Below, one piece after another: positions 11,509-23,214 of a stretch of DNA of 64,000 bases. The position numbers and the translations under genes were made by a program. The notes beneath the pieces are model-generated. The model searched no databases and had not been told where the DNA came from. It saw nothing but the letters and a program-made list of their open reading frames with translations. The stretch spans positions 310,001-374,000 of the forward strand of contig VSJF01000002.1 in assembly GCA_009739215.1 (NCBI GenBank). The letters are read 5' to 3'. Source of the stretch: Floccularia luteovirens. Taxonomy: Eukaryota > Basidiomycota > Agaricomycetes > Agaricales > Squamanitaceae. Each line of letters starts with the position of its first letter. The first letter of the stretch is position 1.

Positions 11509-13578
11509 CTAATTTAATCCACCTTGTATACTCTCTGGATCATCTTGTCCTTCACCTGTCCATCCGCAGGATTTAGAACCTTTTAACGCTTCGGGCGCAA
11601 GTTCCCTGGCGGTCTCGCCATGCTTGTTCTTGTAAAATATAATATCTCCCTCCTCTTCAATGAAAAGACATTCGGTGAAGGATCGATACAGCGCAAAAGC
11701 TGTGTTCTAAATCCCGTGGTCAGCAAAGAATTAGTTTTGAATGAATAAATACTTGCCGTTGAGTCGTAGTTGTAATCATCTTTCAAGACCTTCTTGATTG
11801 CAGTGGTTATTTTTGGTCCATTGTCTGTAACAACTGGTGAATAAATCTGAGGGACATCTTTATTGATAGGAAATTCGTACAGAATGGGGCACGTAAGAAC
11901 AAATCTATAAATTTAACCCTCAGAATGAGGAATGAGAATGCGTATTTTGACAGTACAACTCACGGTGAGCGACGTGATCATGACTGATGTTGTGGAAGAA
12001 AAATCTACCCATCCATCCGAGAAGTGGCCGATCAACTGTAGCAAGCGCACCTCGCAGGAAAGTCCATTCATCCCTTCTATAATGAGGGATGGTAGGGTCC
12101 GAATGGTGGAGAAAGGTGAACATTACTGACATGGCAAGTTAACTAGGAGGCAGAACTTTGGAATGGAATTCACTTACCGATCCTTCAGAATTATTGATTC
12201 ACAGGTTAGAGTCTTGTTTCAATAAAGAGCGAATAGGGTATAAAGGGCGTACCAATGGTTTACCAGCTAGTTCGGAAAGTCAACAAGTTGCCACAAGAGG
12301 TAATAATAAATAACCCACGAAATAGGGGATCATATAGTACTTGAATGTAAACTCAGAACCTAGGCGATAGAGGACAAAAACCATGGCCGCTATACCGACG
12401 TTCGACCAGAAAATCGAATTTCCTTTGAATTTTTTTATTGATATGATATCAAATGGAACCCCGATTTGTGCTTAATGCTTACTTTGTTGTGGCTTGAATA
12501 AAGGAGAACTCGGTTGGAAGTGGTTAGTTCCTACAGGATATTTAGGGTTACCCATCGTATTGCGTCTGAGATCGGTAGGGGTTCAACTATAATTATCCTG
12601 GAGAATGATTGCATCACTCACGAGAGATAGATCCACCAGCCGCTTTATCCTTGAGTTTGAGTTTTGCATGGTCAAGAGCAGACGATAACTCACAAGAACT
12701 GCATGATGAACATCCTGTAGAGAGTGTAGATAGATGTCTCCTCGAACATTTCAGTATAGTCAATCTTTGTCGCTTGGTTCTCCGGTGGTAAGTTGAAATT
12801 CGCACGGGTGTATGGAACATAGTTTTCGTCGCGTTCCATGGACGATGTCGCTTTCTATTACACAACAAGAGTTAACATGAGCGATAGGCAAACCGCCGGA
12901 ATGTGTGACAGTACATGATGTGCATGGTGGGTTGAGCGCCAAGAAAAGTAAGGAATGAGGAGATACTGACGGAAGCCGTCGTAATATACTGAATTCAAGC
13001 AGATTTCGAAACATACCGAATGGAAAACGAAGCCGACAGTGTTATTTAAGAATTTGCTATCAAAGAGCGAGCCGTGGCCACCATCATGTCCTAATGATGA
13101 GATGTCAGCAAAAGAACCATGTTTTACGTTAGCGAGGACGACTTACCGAGGCAGAACACGCCTGCCATTACCATTCCCTGTGTCCACCAATATGTTAACC
13201 ACAAAGTCGCTTTGATAAGCGATTTGGACCATCCTCCCGTTATGTAACCACCAAAATCTGACTGCGTCCATGGAGTAATGTGTGATGCGAACCTGTATAA
13301 AGCAAGGGAGAAGATAATATCGCGGGCTAGATACAATGTTGTTCTCGTTGGGTTCTCTAGATAGCCATCGACATACAGTTACATTACACAGTTAGATCTG
13401 GAAACATACTTTTCATTAGATATTTTGGGACTGCATCATGAATCTCTTTCAGAGTGATTGTGGGAGGAATAAACGGTCGGCGCAGCCTGCCACGCATGGG
13501 TAAATCCTCTACTCGCCCTATCAAGGACTGATCAATAACTTACCGTGCCTCATATTCTGGACCATTGCGAAAAATCAT
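11509..13578 (-). CDS. FAD2-like fatty-acid desaturase, copy A
   Basis: Membrane-bound fatty-acid desaturase of the delta-12/omega-3 class, expected in the endoplasmic reticulum, acting on phospholipid-bound acyl chains. The start at 13578 gives MIFRNGPEYEAR. Three histidine boxes are visible: GHDGGHGS (near 13085), STHHAHH (near 12910) and HDHVAHH split by an intron (near 11960). Other family marks are SSMERDENYVPYTR, MFEETSIYTLYRMFIMQF, RRDEWTFLRGALATVDRPL and KDDYNYDSTAFALYRSF. The stop is at 11509-11511. About ten short introns; I found no break. Box 1 is HDGGH, not the HECGH/HDCGH usual in this class, and box 2 is HHAHH. The copy at 28409-30478 shares both variants, so they predate the duplication. 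Exact regiochemistry cannot be read from sequence. Confidence 0.87.
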
Positions 13579-14824
13579 AGTAAGGGATCCAAAGGGAATA
13601 TTCAGACAGATTCCCGGGGGTGGTACGATAGAGTGCTCTTATAACCGCCTTTCAGACGCTCATTACGTTCTCAGCTGATAATCAGAGATACGCCTCGGAA
13701 ATACTATAATGTGAAACGCGACAAGAATATCAATCCGGGTTCGGGGTCCGTACATGTGGTTTTATCAGATATAGAACGGCTGTAAATTTATTCGGATATG
13801 TTTTGTGCGCAACAATTCATCGTCATCTCCATTGGAACCGTTAAGAACCCATCGGATCTTTAGATCCCGTTGACATCTTACTAGTCTTCAGACACAGAGA
13901 AGTTGATCTATGTACCCCTGGAGAACGGTTCGGCGATTGATGCCGGTTCGTAGCGCTGTCATCAGAGCGTGATTAAACCCCATTTTAAGTCGGTCATGAC
14001 TTACCCGTCTTCTGAACATTGATAACTAGAGCTGTTCTTTTCTTTATCCAGACAGCCAAGCCTCAAACATAAGGGGATTACGTAGATTATCGACGCAAAT
14101 AAAATGTTCTTGGTAATGCTGCCATACACTTGAGAACAATTCCTGGCGCTTAAATTCCCCAAAGACAAGCAAATGATTGGGATCGCCAGCTCCACTGACT
14201 ATACACATATCGATCGATATTGCGCAAGTTGGTCAATCATGTTGGGAGGTTACCGATGGAGTGCTTGGATATAATTAAACCGAAAGAATCTTGCTGTTCC
14301 AAAGCTGCTCCATCGTTTTATTATGCAGCCTTGTTTGAACCGGCAAATACATCAACAGAAGCATTACATCATGCAGTCCATCCAGTAACGATGGATCGTC
14401 CGGAGTGAAATTTTTACCGTTTTTAAGCAAGGACCCGGATTCCCACTGATGTAGACTCGAGAACTTCCGTCGAGGCCATGATTATTTGGGATGGTTGTCT
14501 CCTCTTTGCTTAGTGTGCATCAACGGCATGTGACAATTAAGAAAGTGGCAGAGCGTCAGAAATAGAATATTGACATGTGTTCTACGCAGGTTACCCTGAG
14601 CCATGTGTCAAATTCAAGATCCTGATGGTAGATATTTGTATGTGCTTGACAGAAACATGTGTATCAAACAAGGATCAATAAATAAACACCTGACTCTTGG
14701 ATTTAGACATATTCGGAATTCACAGTAAAAAGTTTCATTCTTGGACGTTGTGTTTATAACAGGTGAATTCCTTCCTATCACTGAATTTCTGCTAACCTAT
14801 ACACACATATCAGCACCTTTCAAC
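13579..14824. other. Long divergent intergenic region
   Basis: Upstream DNA of the desaturase (minus strand) and of the mitochondrial ribosomal protein gene (plus strand). Several short open stretches exist, but none shows family motifs or plausible exon structure. No repeat recognised. Confidence 0.5.
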
Positions 14825-15280
14825 ATGGCTTCAATTCTCGCGGCTCGGGCAGGTCGCAATTTTTACATTACATCAATGCATCAACAGTACATCACTAGAA
14901 TGCTCACGACCGCGGCCACTACGGAATCATCCAAAGCGCCAGCCTCACATTCGCCTTTGTCACAAATTGAGTCTTCCGTGAACAATGGAAACCCACCAAA
15001 TACTCATTACAAAATTACCTTGCGCCGCTCGGCGATATCATTGGGCGACAAAATTAAAGGCACCCTTGTATCACTCGGGATTCACAGACGGCATCAGACA
15101 GTGTACCACCGTCATTCACCGGAGACAGCAGGAAAGATATTAAAGGTGAAAGAACTGTTGGAGGTGGAAAACGTACCTGAGCATCTAGTGAAGACAAAGC
15201 AACAGCAAAGGGAAGATAGAAAGGCGACGCGGGGATATAAAGTTGTTGGAACGAAAAAATTGACATACTTGAATATCTAA
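14825..15280 (+). CDS. Mitochondrial large-subunit ribosomal protein uL30m
   Basis: Protein of the mitochondrial large ribosomal subunit (bacterial L30, yeast Mrpl33 family). The start at 14825 (MASILAARAGRNFYI) gives an amphipathic, Ser/Thr/Arg-rich leader suited to mitochondrial import, followed by a linker. The L30 domain covers about residues 65-125: YKITLRRSAISLGDKIK, then TLVSLGIHRRHQTVYHRHSP and GKILKVKELLEVENVP. A basic tail (KQQQREDRKATRGYKVVG) extends beyond the bacterial protein, as is common in fungal homologues. Single exon and no lesion. An ATG at 14741 in the same frame is less likely because its extra residues are hydrophobic and unlike a presequence. Its stop lies about 290 bases from the stop of the convergent ABC gene. 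Confidence 0.88.
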   Translation: MASILAARAGRNFYITSMHQQYITRMLTTAATTESSKAPASHSPLSQIESSVNNGNPPNTHYKITLRRSAISLGDKIKGTLVSLGIHRRHQTVYHRHSPETAGKILKVKELLEVENVPEHLVKTKQQQREDRKATRGYKVVGTKKLTYLNI

Positions 15281-15572
15281 ATTGTGCGCAACGATTTGAT
15301 TAATCCGTACCGTGCATGTCTGAGTAGTGTTAGTAGACTCCCTGTTGGCGACTTACCTATTTTTGTCTATAGAGTACGCGTAGCTCTCATAAAACTACGA
15401 ATATTATTATTCAAGTTTCTGCGACAATGTGAAGCATTGCCATTTCGAAATACGAATTATTTCGTACGCTGGTAAAGTTATGGTTTGAAATCTCTTTCAT
15501 CACAGTGCTGCGCTTTTTCACCCAGTGAATAGCCCATGGCAAGGTTAATAAACTCATATTGGATAAACAAGT

Positions 15573-17664
15573 TTAGGATACTACCCTTCCGATGCCATCT
15601 TCTAGTCTAAAGCGCCGCACTCCATCCTCCTCGCGCCATGGTACTTCATCCTCCCAATGCGTAATTACAACTACAGCCTGCTTATTGCTCAAGCCAGATT
15701 CAAGATTTACTAGCGAGTTTTTTTCAGAATGTTCCCCACTCCAAGGCATTTTGGCCCCTCTCAAGTATGCATGAGCAGCTTTCACCATCTCTTCGTCCAT
15801 CCCACTCCAAACCTCATCAAGTAGAACCAAAGGAGGCCTTCCTACAAGAGCACGCATTAGTAAGACCATACGTTGTTCACCCACACTCAAATCAGTGAAC
15901 CGTCGCCTCGCTAAAACTGGCTGCTACCTCTCTGGCTTCGTGTGTGTTATCACACTTCGACCATGCACTTGGTCCGAGCCCTTCTAGCACCGACCAACAT
16001 CTCTGCACTCGAAGATGCTCAATCATCTTGGGGTCATAGCCGTTATGTAGATCTTCTATGCTCCCTAGCGAGCGAGGTACAAATCCACCATCGAATCCCG
16101 TGCAAACTGCTTCCCATACGGTCATACCTGGATGCCGCCTTGGGAATGCGTCAAATAGTTCTGGTGAAACAATGCCTATTTGGGTTCTCAAATGAGCGGT
16201 TGCGATGCTTTTGCGAGGTTTTGTAGATGACGGATTGAGTACTGGATTGAGAATTGTTGGTGAGGGAAGGTGAAGATGTGCTTGTGTGTATGATTGTGGA
16301 TGATCTCCTGTGAGCAGGGAGAGGAGTGTAGTTTTTCCAGAACCTATTGAGAAAATTATTAAAAACTGTGGAAGGTACCACTAGATACGCTAGAATTACC
16401 ATTGGTTCCTTGAAGATGCCATCTTTCACCCTGTCGAATTTTCCAGTGGATGTCATTAAGAACCTGTTGTTGGTGATCCAGCCAGTGTGAAGAACAAGTA
16501 AAATAGCATAAACTAGTGCACTCACTGTCCGTGGTCCATATTTGACAGATACACCCTTCATGTCTACAACTACTTCACCAACATCTTCAACCACTTTTTC
16601 GTTCACCCCAGCATCATGAATTTTTGAACTTGACGTGCTTCTCCAAGACAGATCAAATTCTTTTTGTCCACTTCGCGAGTGGACGTTTGCCGTTCCATCT
16701 TCTACGCGTAATACATGGCTTATCCAGGAAGGAATCTCATCTTGGGAACGTAACCCCAAAACTACACGTGGTGCACGCTTCAAATGGAGCTTGTATAGGA
16801 GATCAAGGAGTAGCGGACGAGAGGTAGTGTCGAGCCCAGCTTGCTTGAACAGTTAGTTATAAGATACTGTGCAGGTTTGGGAATTGAACTCACTAAGTGG
16901 CTCGTCCAGTAGGAGCAACTCTGGACGTCGTAGCAGAGCCTTAACGATCCTCGCACGACGCATCTGACCATTGCTAAGTGCAACAAGCGGAAGGTCTAGT
17001 AAGGGATCGAGTTTCAATGCATCTGTAAGGTGGTGGAAAAGATTGAGGTCTTGTGGCGAGAGATTCTGCCCAATCTCCTCCCTTGGATTCTGTAGTTTCG
17101 TTTTTACCTGGTTGACAGCATTTACGCGATCCAGCTCACGAAACGGGTCTGGGACATCGACGATACTCCCAGGGAACATACTCTGGCGCAGTGTGATTCG
17201 GTCTTCATCGCGTACTGCACCATAGCGCGCTGTATAGTCATAAAAAGCGCCGCCTGGTGAGCGTTTGTGACTAAACGAGACGATTCCGAGGCGTGAATAC
17301 GGGTCAATGACAGGTTTATCATTCGAACTTTGTGGTATCTGTAAACTACTTTTGGATGACTCGGGTGTTGAAAAGAGTGGTAAAAGTCCTCCAGGTGGAG
17401 GTGGAGGAGGTGTAATACGCATCTGTCCCATAAGTGCCTGGGTGTTCGCGACATTTCAGACAAGGAAGACTCTACCAGATATTGACTTACCTGGAAGATT
17501 GCAGACTTCATCCTGCCTACGATAGCCCAAGCCTCCCCTTCTTGAACTGTCCAGTCCACATCACGTAGCACGGGGCTTGAACCAGATGTACTTGGTGCTC
17601 CAAAGGCATATATGTTTGCTTTAGGAATGTGGACCAAAGGTAGCGTACGAAGCGGGTTCAGCAT
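15573..17664 (-). CDS. Soluble twin-ATPase ABC protein (yeast YDR061W-like), first Walker A damaged
   Basis: ABC protein with two nucleotide-binding domains and no membrane segment, similar to yeast YDR061W and bacterial ModF-like proteins; cellular role unclear. NBD1 has EGEAWAIVG followed directly by RMKSAIFQ, so the usual G-x4-GK-S loop is about three residues short. Its signature LSNGQMRRARIVKALL and Walker B LLLLDEPL with D-loop TGLDTT (across an intron) are normal. NBD2 has Walker A GTNGSGKTTLLSLLTG (across an intron), signature DLSVGEQRMVLLMRAL and Walker B LVLLDEVWSGMDEE, with H-loop VVVITHWEDE. Between SAWSKC and RRRFTDLSVGEQ (about 15905) the frame needs one base removed, or else an intron of 52 bases with donor GTGCAT. 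The start at 17664 fits the family (MLNPLRTLPLVHIPKANIYA). Confidence 0.8.
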
Positions 17665-17886
17665 TGTAGATGTTTCCGCCTCTTATCGTACTTTTAAATA
17701 CGGGTTATCAGATTATTATCGTTGGTCGAGGGCGTCATAGATGATGTTGTTGAAAGAGGATGTTATGACCCTAACTCTCACCAGGAAAAATTCGAAATTC
17801 ACTTTTTTTGGTTGAGAACAGTATTATGTACACCAATATGTGTATCACTATTGCTACAGATCTTCATCTAATGCGTAAACTATTTC

Positions 17887-19976
17887 TTAATCATCTGCAT
17901 CCCAGTTACCGGCTTGCTGAGGAACTTTGGGACCTCCAGCAGGCTTGCTCATAATGATGCTGTCAACGCTGAGAACAGAGACGGCTGCCTCTGTGCCTAA
18001 TCGTATGGCCCACGTCTTGGAAGCTAACGAGTCGTAAATTCCGTGTTTATCTGCCTGTAGTGTACCATCCGACTCCGACTACGCAAAACAAAACTAAGTC
18101 ATAATATCCCTGTCCAAAAGAATGGAAATTGATACATACCTCTACATCAACACCCCATGTCTCTCCATCCTTCCCTTCATGCTTCGCCCAGAGTCGACTA
18201 ATGACTTCGTTTCCCTCCGAACCACCTAACGCGTTCTCCGCCAGCGTCCGCGGGACAACCTCCAATGCAGTGGCATAACGTTTCACCGCATGTTGAGCCA
18301 GACCCTTCAATCCACTTCCGTACGTATCCACTCTGCGCGCCAGCTCGAGTTCAGATGCACCCGCTCCAGGAACGAGTCGTGCATCTTTCATCAAACTTTT
18401 GATCACGTTTACCCCATCATCGATCGCACGCTCGAGATCATCCAATCTATTGGCAGTGGCTCCGCGGAGCACAATTGTCGCCGTCCGTGATCGTTCGCTT
18501 AGTGGTGAGGTGGGATTGAAACCTTCATCTCCAGGCATAAGTTGTCGAAGGACAGTCACTCGGTCGCCGCCAATCTCAATCGTCTCGAAGATAGTCAATG
18601 TAACCAGCCTCTTCTGGTGTAGGTGCCCCAATTCGGGCTAGAGGTGTGGCATTGACGACACGGCAAAGTCGTCGTAGATCAAATTTGGAGAGGACTTTGA
18701 GCACAGCAATGTTGAAACGGTTGAGATAATGCAGTGCCAAATCTCCAACGCTTGTCCCAGCGATTATAACTCTAACACCTGAGTCTGCTATCTCTTTGAA
18801 AATCTTGATATTTTCGGATTAGCACAAACTTTAGATGGATGAGTATGAACACACTTTTTCTAAGTGTTTTTCTTCGCCAGTAGTGAAATTGAGCATCTCA
18901 TCTGCATTTTTTATGAGGACTGTCCCCTTTGTCTCCGTTTGTGCGATATCGAGAGCTGATGTAAACACAGCAACCTTCGCTTTTAGTACTTTCTTGATTG
19001 TGCCTACGCAGAAGATACATCCATTATTGTAATTCGGAAGGATCAAGGCTGAATACCCACCTTCAGGTTCTCGTCCGAAAACCATCCCTTGCACCACCTT
19101 ACTTGCAGAAAGAGCCCCACCCATGATTTTCACTACCCGTACATTATCAACATTGAAGTTTTTAGGATTAGTCGGCATGATTGCCAGAGCTGCTTCAGCT
19201 ACTAGAGATGCAAGTATATCTTCATGACCGTACTGTTTTGATGCGATGGCAGGTTTCAGGGCTGCCGATAGTGATGATTGTGTCAAGGGTGTGGGAAGTG
19301 TGTATTTTGTCAGTTCTGTTATCGATTGTCAGCCCATAAATGTGGAACATGTAAAGTAAAAGATCAACCACGCACTTTCAAGTTCTTCGATTGTCTTAGT
19401 ACATGCTAGCTCATAGCCTCTTATGATCTCGCTCGGATGTAGGCCTAGAACCAAAAGATACTCTGCTTTCTTCAGTAGTTCTCCAGCAAATATGATCACC
19501 ATATTCGTCGCATCACCCATCTATGCGGCACAAGCAAATAATGAGCCTCGATTCCAAGAAACACTCGCAGTGAAAGACAAACCTCAGCTTCTTGCGCCTG
19601 AGAAGCCATCACCAACAACTTTGCTGCAGGATGCACGACCTCGATTTCCCTGATAATCGTCGCAGCATCCGAAGTTACAAAAAGTCGACCCAGATGATTG
19701 ATCACAAGTTTGTTGCGTCCTGCATTATATCAGAATCGTGAATATCGTGTTAACATTGTCGAAAGACAGCAAATGGACCATTTGGACCAAAACTTGTACG
19801 TAGTACATCAGAGAGCTCATTTACAGCTTGTATGTTGCGCAGCACCGCGTCGTCCAGACCCGATAATTGCTTTTTTCGCTTAAGTACAATGACTTTTACA
19901 TGTATACAATGGAACTGACCTTGTAACCATCTTTAAATAGCTGGATGTTACTTGATTTCGGGACTTTGAGGGCCAT
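17887..19976 (-). CDS. CCT8: Chaperonin CCT subunit theta, with one apparent frameshift
   Basis: Theta subunit of the cytosolic group II chaperonin TRiC/CCT, which folds actin, tubulin and WD40 proteins using ATP. The start at 19976 reads MALKVPKSSNIQLFKDGYK; then VLRTSFGPNG joined to RNKLVI, LFVTSDAATIIREIEV, GDATNMVIIFAGELL (the ATP-site GD-T motif), LKVLSKFDLRR, LARIGAPTPEEAGYID, GGDRVTVLRQ, IVLRGATANRLDDLERA and VPGAGASELELA. The C-terminus is GGPKVPQQAGNWDADD. About nine short introns. After EEAGYID (near 18591) an extra T breaks the frame before IFETIEIGGDRV; removing it restores an alignment of normal length. CCT8 is essential in yeast, so a true knock-out in a single-copy gene is unlikely and a sequence error is the simplest reading. 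CDH1, a known CCT client type, is also in the window, though this is no sign of linkage. Confidence 0.9.
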
Positions 19977-20303
19977 TGCAGAATGAGCGACTAGGAGATA
20001 TAAGTTCTAGTGATGGTTTTAGATTTTAGATCCTTCAAGAACGCGTACGAAACTTCTTGCACAGCCACATCGGCCTTCATCTGCAAATGACCTCAAGTTC
20101 TTTCAAAACATAAAGCAGGTACATTTTTTAGTAGTTAAGAGAGTTAGAACATTCAGGTTATTACTTTAGATTTAAGAAGTACATAGAGATGATGTATCAT
20201 AACAACAATCGTGAAAGGAGACTGAGGATAATGAAGAACAGCATACTGTACAGTGAAAATATGCGCAAAGAATAGATAGAGGTCATAACATAACACGCCG
20301 CAG
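19977..20303. other. Intergenic, no gene seen
   Basis: Upstream of CCT8 and downstream of the coiled-coil paralogue. AT-rich, and nothing recognised. Confidence 0.5.
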
Positions 20304-21808
20304 TTACAAAGCCACAACACCACCAGTGATATCTTGAAGCCCAGATGGCAGCACCACCTTTGGTTTCAACAGAACTGCTTCATGCCACTCGCCGATCTGC
20401 CCCGACTTCTTTTCTGCCCGGACTAAACCCAGGTCTGTTGTACAAAGGATAGTCTCCTGGTCCGTCTCAGCTTCGATCTTGCCAGACCCATCTGAAAATG
20501 AATCTTGCATTGACGAAGGCATGAATTGTACGTCGGGTGCAATATAGAGCGCCTCGAGATCACAAGAGGTGATATCTGCTCCAATGATTTTGTTCAGCTG
20601 ACGTGCTGCACTGATGACGAGGCTGATTCTCTGAGAGAATTCTTTGCTGATGCGAGCATGAAGCGAATCGGCGTGTAATTGTACTCCAGCTGCGAGCAGA
20701 ACATCTTTGAATGCGTCGACAATGTATATCGCAAGATCTGGTACTTGGGTCATCATACGCTGGACGTGTGTTCGTGTCAGTGCACGCCAACGGCCTGAAA
20801 CTGCTTGTTCTTCTGTTGGCCAATTGTGATCAGTCAATGCTCATGGGTTATACACTCAAGAAAAAAGAAAAAGAACATGACCTGATTCTCGCACACGTGC
20901 GTATATCTCGCTCAGCAGATGTTCATCATCTGGATCATCGAAATACCAAGAGGAAATAATCCAATGTGTGTAGGCGGACATGCTTGTCTGCAGTGCCACT
21001 TGCACAACAATCGGGTCCTCTTGATGATCTGATGATCTTAACAGGTCTACTAAACGGGATCCCAGAATTTCGGCGGAACGTGAACGTGCATCTGATACTT
21101 CTGCCTCGGCTTGGTCCCTCCTCGGTTTCTCCATCAGCTCGAGGAGTCTGTGTCTTGTCGAAGGTAAATGCTTCCGCCATGATCGCTGCCGTCTGCAAAA
21201 TTTCGCTGTTGAGACCTTCTATCATCTTGATAACATCTGCATTTGACAGTTGATCTGCCTTTGTCAAGAAGGCTTGCGATCCTTTGAGTTCTGCAGTACG
21301 TGTTTGCAGCAAGTCAAGGGTCTGGATATGCTCAACTCGAACGTGTTGTAATTCTGCACTGAGCCGCTGAGTCTCTTTCCCCAGTGTGCTCACGCGGTCG
21401 CCTAATGCTTGGTTCTGAGTACGCGCTGCGGCTAGTTGCTTCTCCAATTCTGCAGCCCTTTTTTGAACCCCTTCCAATTCCTGAGCAAGCAGGGACAGCC
21501 TTCGTTTCCTTTTGTTGAATGTCATCCTTTGTCGAACTAAGGGTCTGGCGAAGGCTTGCTAACTCTGAATCTTTTGCACTTAATAGTCTTTCTCCGTTCC
21601 CCTGATCCAGGAGCGACCAACTATTGTCCAGCGTTTCCAGAATTGTAGCATCCCCGCAGACAGATACGATAGATATCCCCGCCATACCAACATATGTGGT
21701 CGTTGTGAGTGTCAGAATAGGAGTATTGGTACTGGTATGGAGGAGTGGTTGGGACATTCTTGATCGCAGTGTAGCGTCAGCTGGCTTTTGGTGGTAATTC
21801 AAGGCCAT
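20304..21808 (-). CDS. Orphan coiled-coil protein, paralogue 3 of 3, two apparent frameshifts
   Basis: Third member of the family found at 3757 and 5715. It starts MALNYHQKPADATLRSR at 21808. The coiled coil runs KDSELASLRQTLSSTKDD, then, after a one-base shift near 21500, LSLLAQELEGVQKRAAELEK onward. The C-terminal module is present: GLNSEILQTAAIMAEAF, then a second one-base shift near 21120, VQVALQTSMSAYTHWII, and the shared phase-1 intron (about 20841-20881) leading to EEQAVSGRWRALTRTH. The tail has ILCTTDLGLVRAEKK and VLLKPKVVLPSGLQD. Both shifts are single extra bases. Apart from them nothing is lost, and conservation extends to the end, so the gene may well be intact in the real genome. 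It sits 15 kb from the other two and on the opposite strand. Confidence 0.75.
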
Positions 21809-22052
21809 GCGGCGGAAACGTGTGCGCCTCCTTGGTTAGTGGACGTTCTGAACTGCCGTGCCTCGTGTGATGTGTGAACTACAGGACATCTGGGCTGTGT
21901 ACTAATGTTGCCTCCTCCGGCTTCGATTTGCGTTCCAGGGTGACCTGCATGTCGGGGTTCGCTGTCCAATGTTGGAGAAGAAGGCCTTGCGTTGATGCCA
22001 TGTGTGTTTCGTCATGTTAGATCGCACCGGCCCGTATTTAGGCGTTGGCTCG

Positions 22053-22712
22053 CTAATGATAAACATGTGCGTCAAATAACGACGGTTCGACTTCGTATTG
22101 CTGGGTCCAAGAATGTAATGGTTTGCTTTCTTTAATTTCGTAAGAGAATTCGAAGCCTTGATGAGTCCTTATCGCAACAACTGCGGGTGAGCGGCTGCCA
22201 GTGCCAGTATTCCTTTCCCAGGCAGACGGCGCACTTTCCTGCACTGAAACGTACATGTGATACGAGATGGTATGTAATGTTCGGTGGATATGGTGGGGCC
22301 GCATATTACTACAATTGACATGCCCATTCGCAATGCCATAAAGATCATTGACCCTGCGAGCAAGCGATCCATGCTTAAATGAGATAGTTTCAATGAGATA
22401 GTTTCAATGTCCAGCCTCGCAACACAAGTGTTGTAGCTCTTAAACTGACGGAACGTACCAGTATTAGGGTCCATGTAAGTATATGAACCATACGAAAGCT
22501 TGGGGAGATCTGAGAGTTGGCACCGGAGGTCGTTGCCAAACAAACAATGACAGATCGCTGGTTGTCGTCAAACGTGGGTCATACGTACTACTACTTGGCA
22601 AGTATTCACTGCCTACTGATCAAAGGAATGTTGATGATTGGTATTCTGTACCCAAGGCAAATTTCAGTAGCATGAAGACAGCGATCACGAAAATGGAGAC
22701 ACCCTGGAGCAT
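22053..22712 (-). pseudogene. Secreted or membrane-anchored orphan protein broken by a 14-base tandem duplication
   Basis: Family not recognised. The start at 22712 gives a hydrophobic leader (MLQGVSIFVIAVFMLLKFAL) that could be a signal peptide or anchor. An intron of about 93 bases joins it to CHCLFGNDLRCQLSDLPKLS and YGSYTYMDPNTGTFRQFK, then YNTCVARLDIETIS. Here the DNA holds a perfect 14-base tandem duplication (22381-22408) that shifts the frame. With one copy removed the reading continues FKHGSLARRVNDLYGIANG, then NCSNMRPHHIHRT and on to FEFSYEIKE and SLFDAHVYH at the stop, with no further break. The ancestral product would be roughly 190 residues. Because the lesion is a duplication and not a homopolymer slip, real inactivation is more likely here than at the one-base shifts elsewhere. 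Confidence 0.55.
22381..22408. repeat. Perfect 14-base tandem duplication
   Basis: The unit GAGATAGTTTCAAT occurs twice head to tail (22381-22394, 22395-22408). It lies inside the gene on the minus strand at 22053-22712 and causes its frameshift. Confidence 0.95.
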
Positions 22713-22889
22713 CTTATTTCAACTATTGCAATGAAGGCCCAAGCAGCAGCACAACGAGCAATCACACGTGGGTAATAACAGTACTGTCCATAGATCATTC
22801 ACGTATACCAGTTATCATTACGATCCTGCTATCTGCTCCCAATGTGGTTACTGTAAGTAGAATTTTTTTTTCTGCAATGCCTCAGCATA

Positions 22890-23130
22890 TTGATAATCGG
22901 ATCAGGAGCACTTTATTGAGTACATATTGGAGGAACCTGGCAGCCTTGTCAGGTGCGACCTTGCGCATCCGGGTCTGCGGTATGCTCCGGCGCTAGGATG
23001 TATGAATTGACTTGAGTTATTGTGGAGACAGCTGATTACTATAAGCCAACTTAGAAAAGTATTACAGCCCATTTCGGTCCATTTCAAACGTCTTACCCGG
23101 TCAGCCTCCTTACAACGTCTCAATTTCTAT
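22890..23130 (+). repeat. Dispersed repeat, copy A
   Basis: About 240 bases recognisably similar to 27290-27530. Shared blocks include GGCAGCCTTGTCAGGT, GGATGTATG and GGTCCATTTCAAA in the same order. Copy A carries an extra stretch of about 25 bases near 23040. Neither copy has an intact long reading frame. Copy B sits just upstream of the lectin gene, so this may be a duplicated promoter or the relic of a mobile element. Confidence 0.6.
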
Positions 23131-23214
23131 GAGACCATTTCTAGATCGACAGTACATATACACTGTGCAACCTTCCATGTTACAGCACCATGGAGAATGT
23201 CTTCAACTCGTGGT

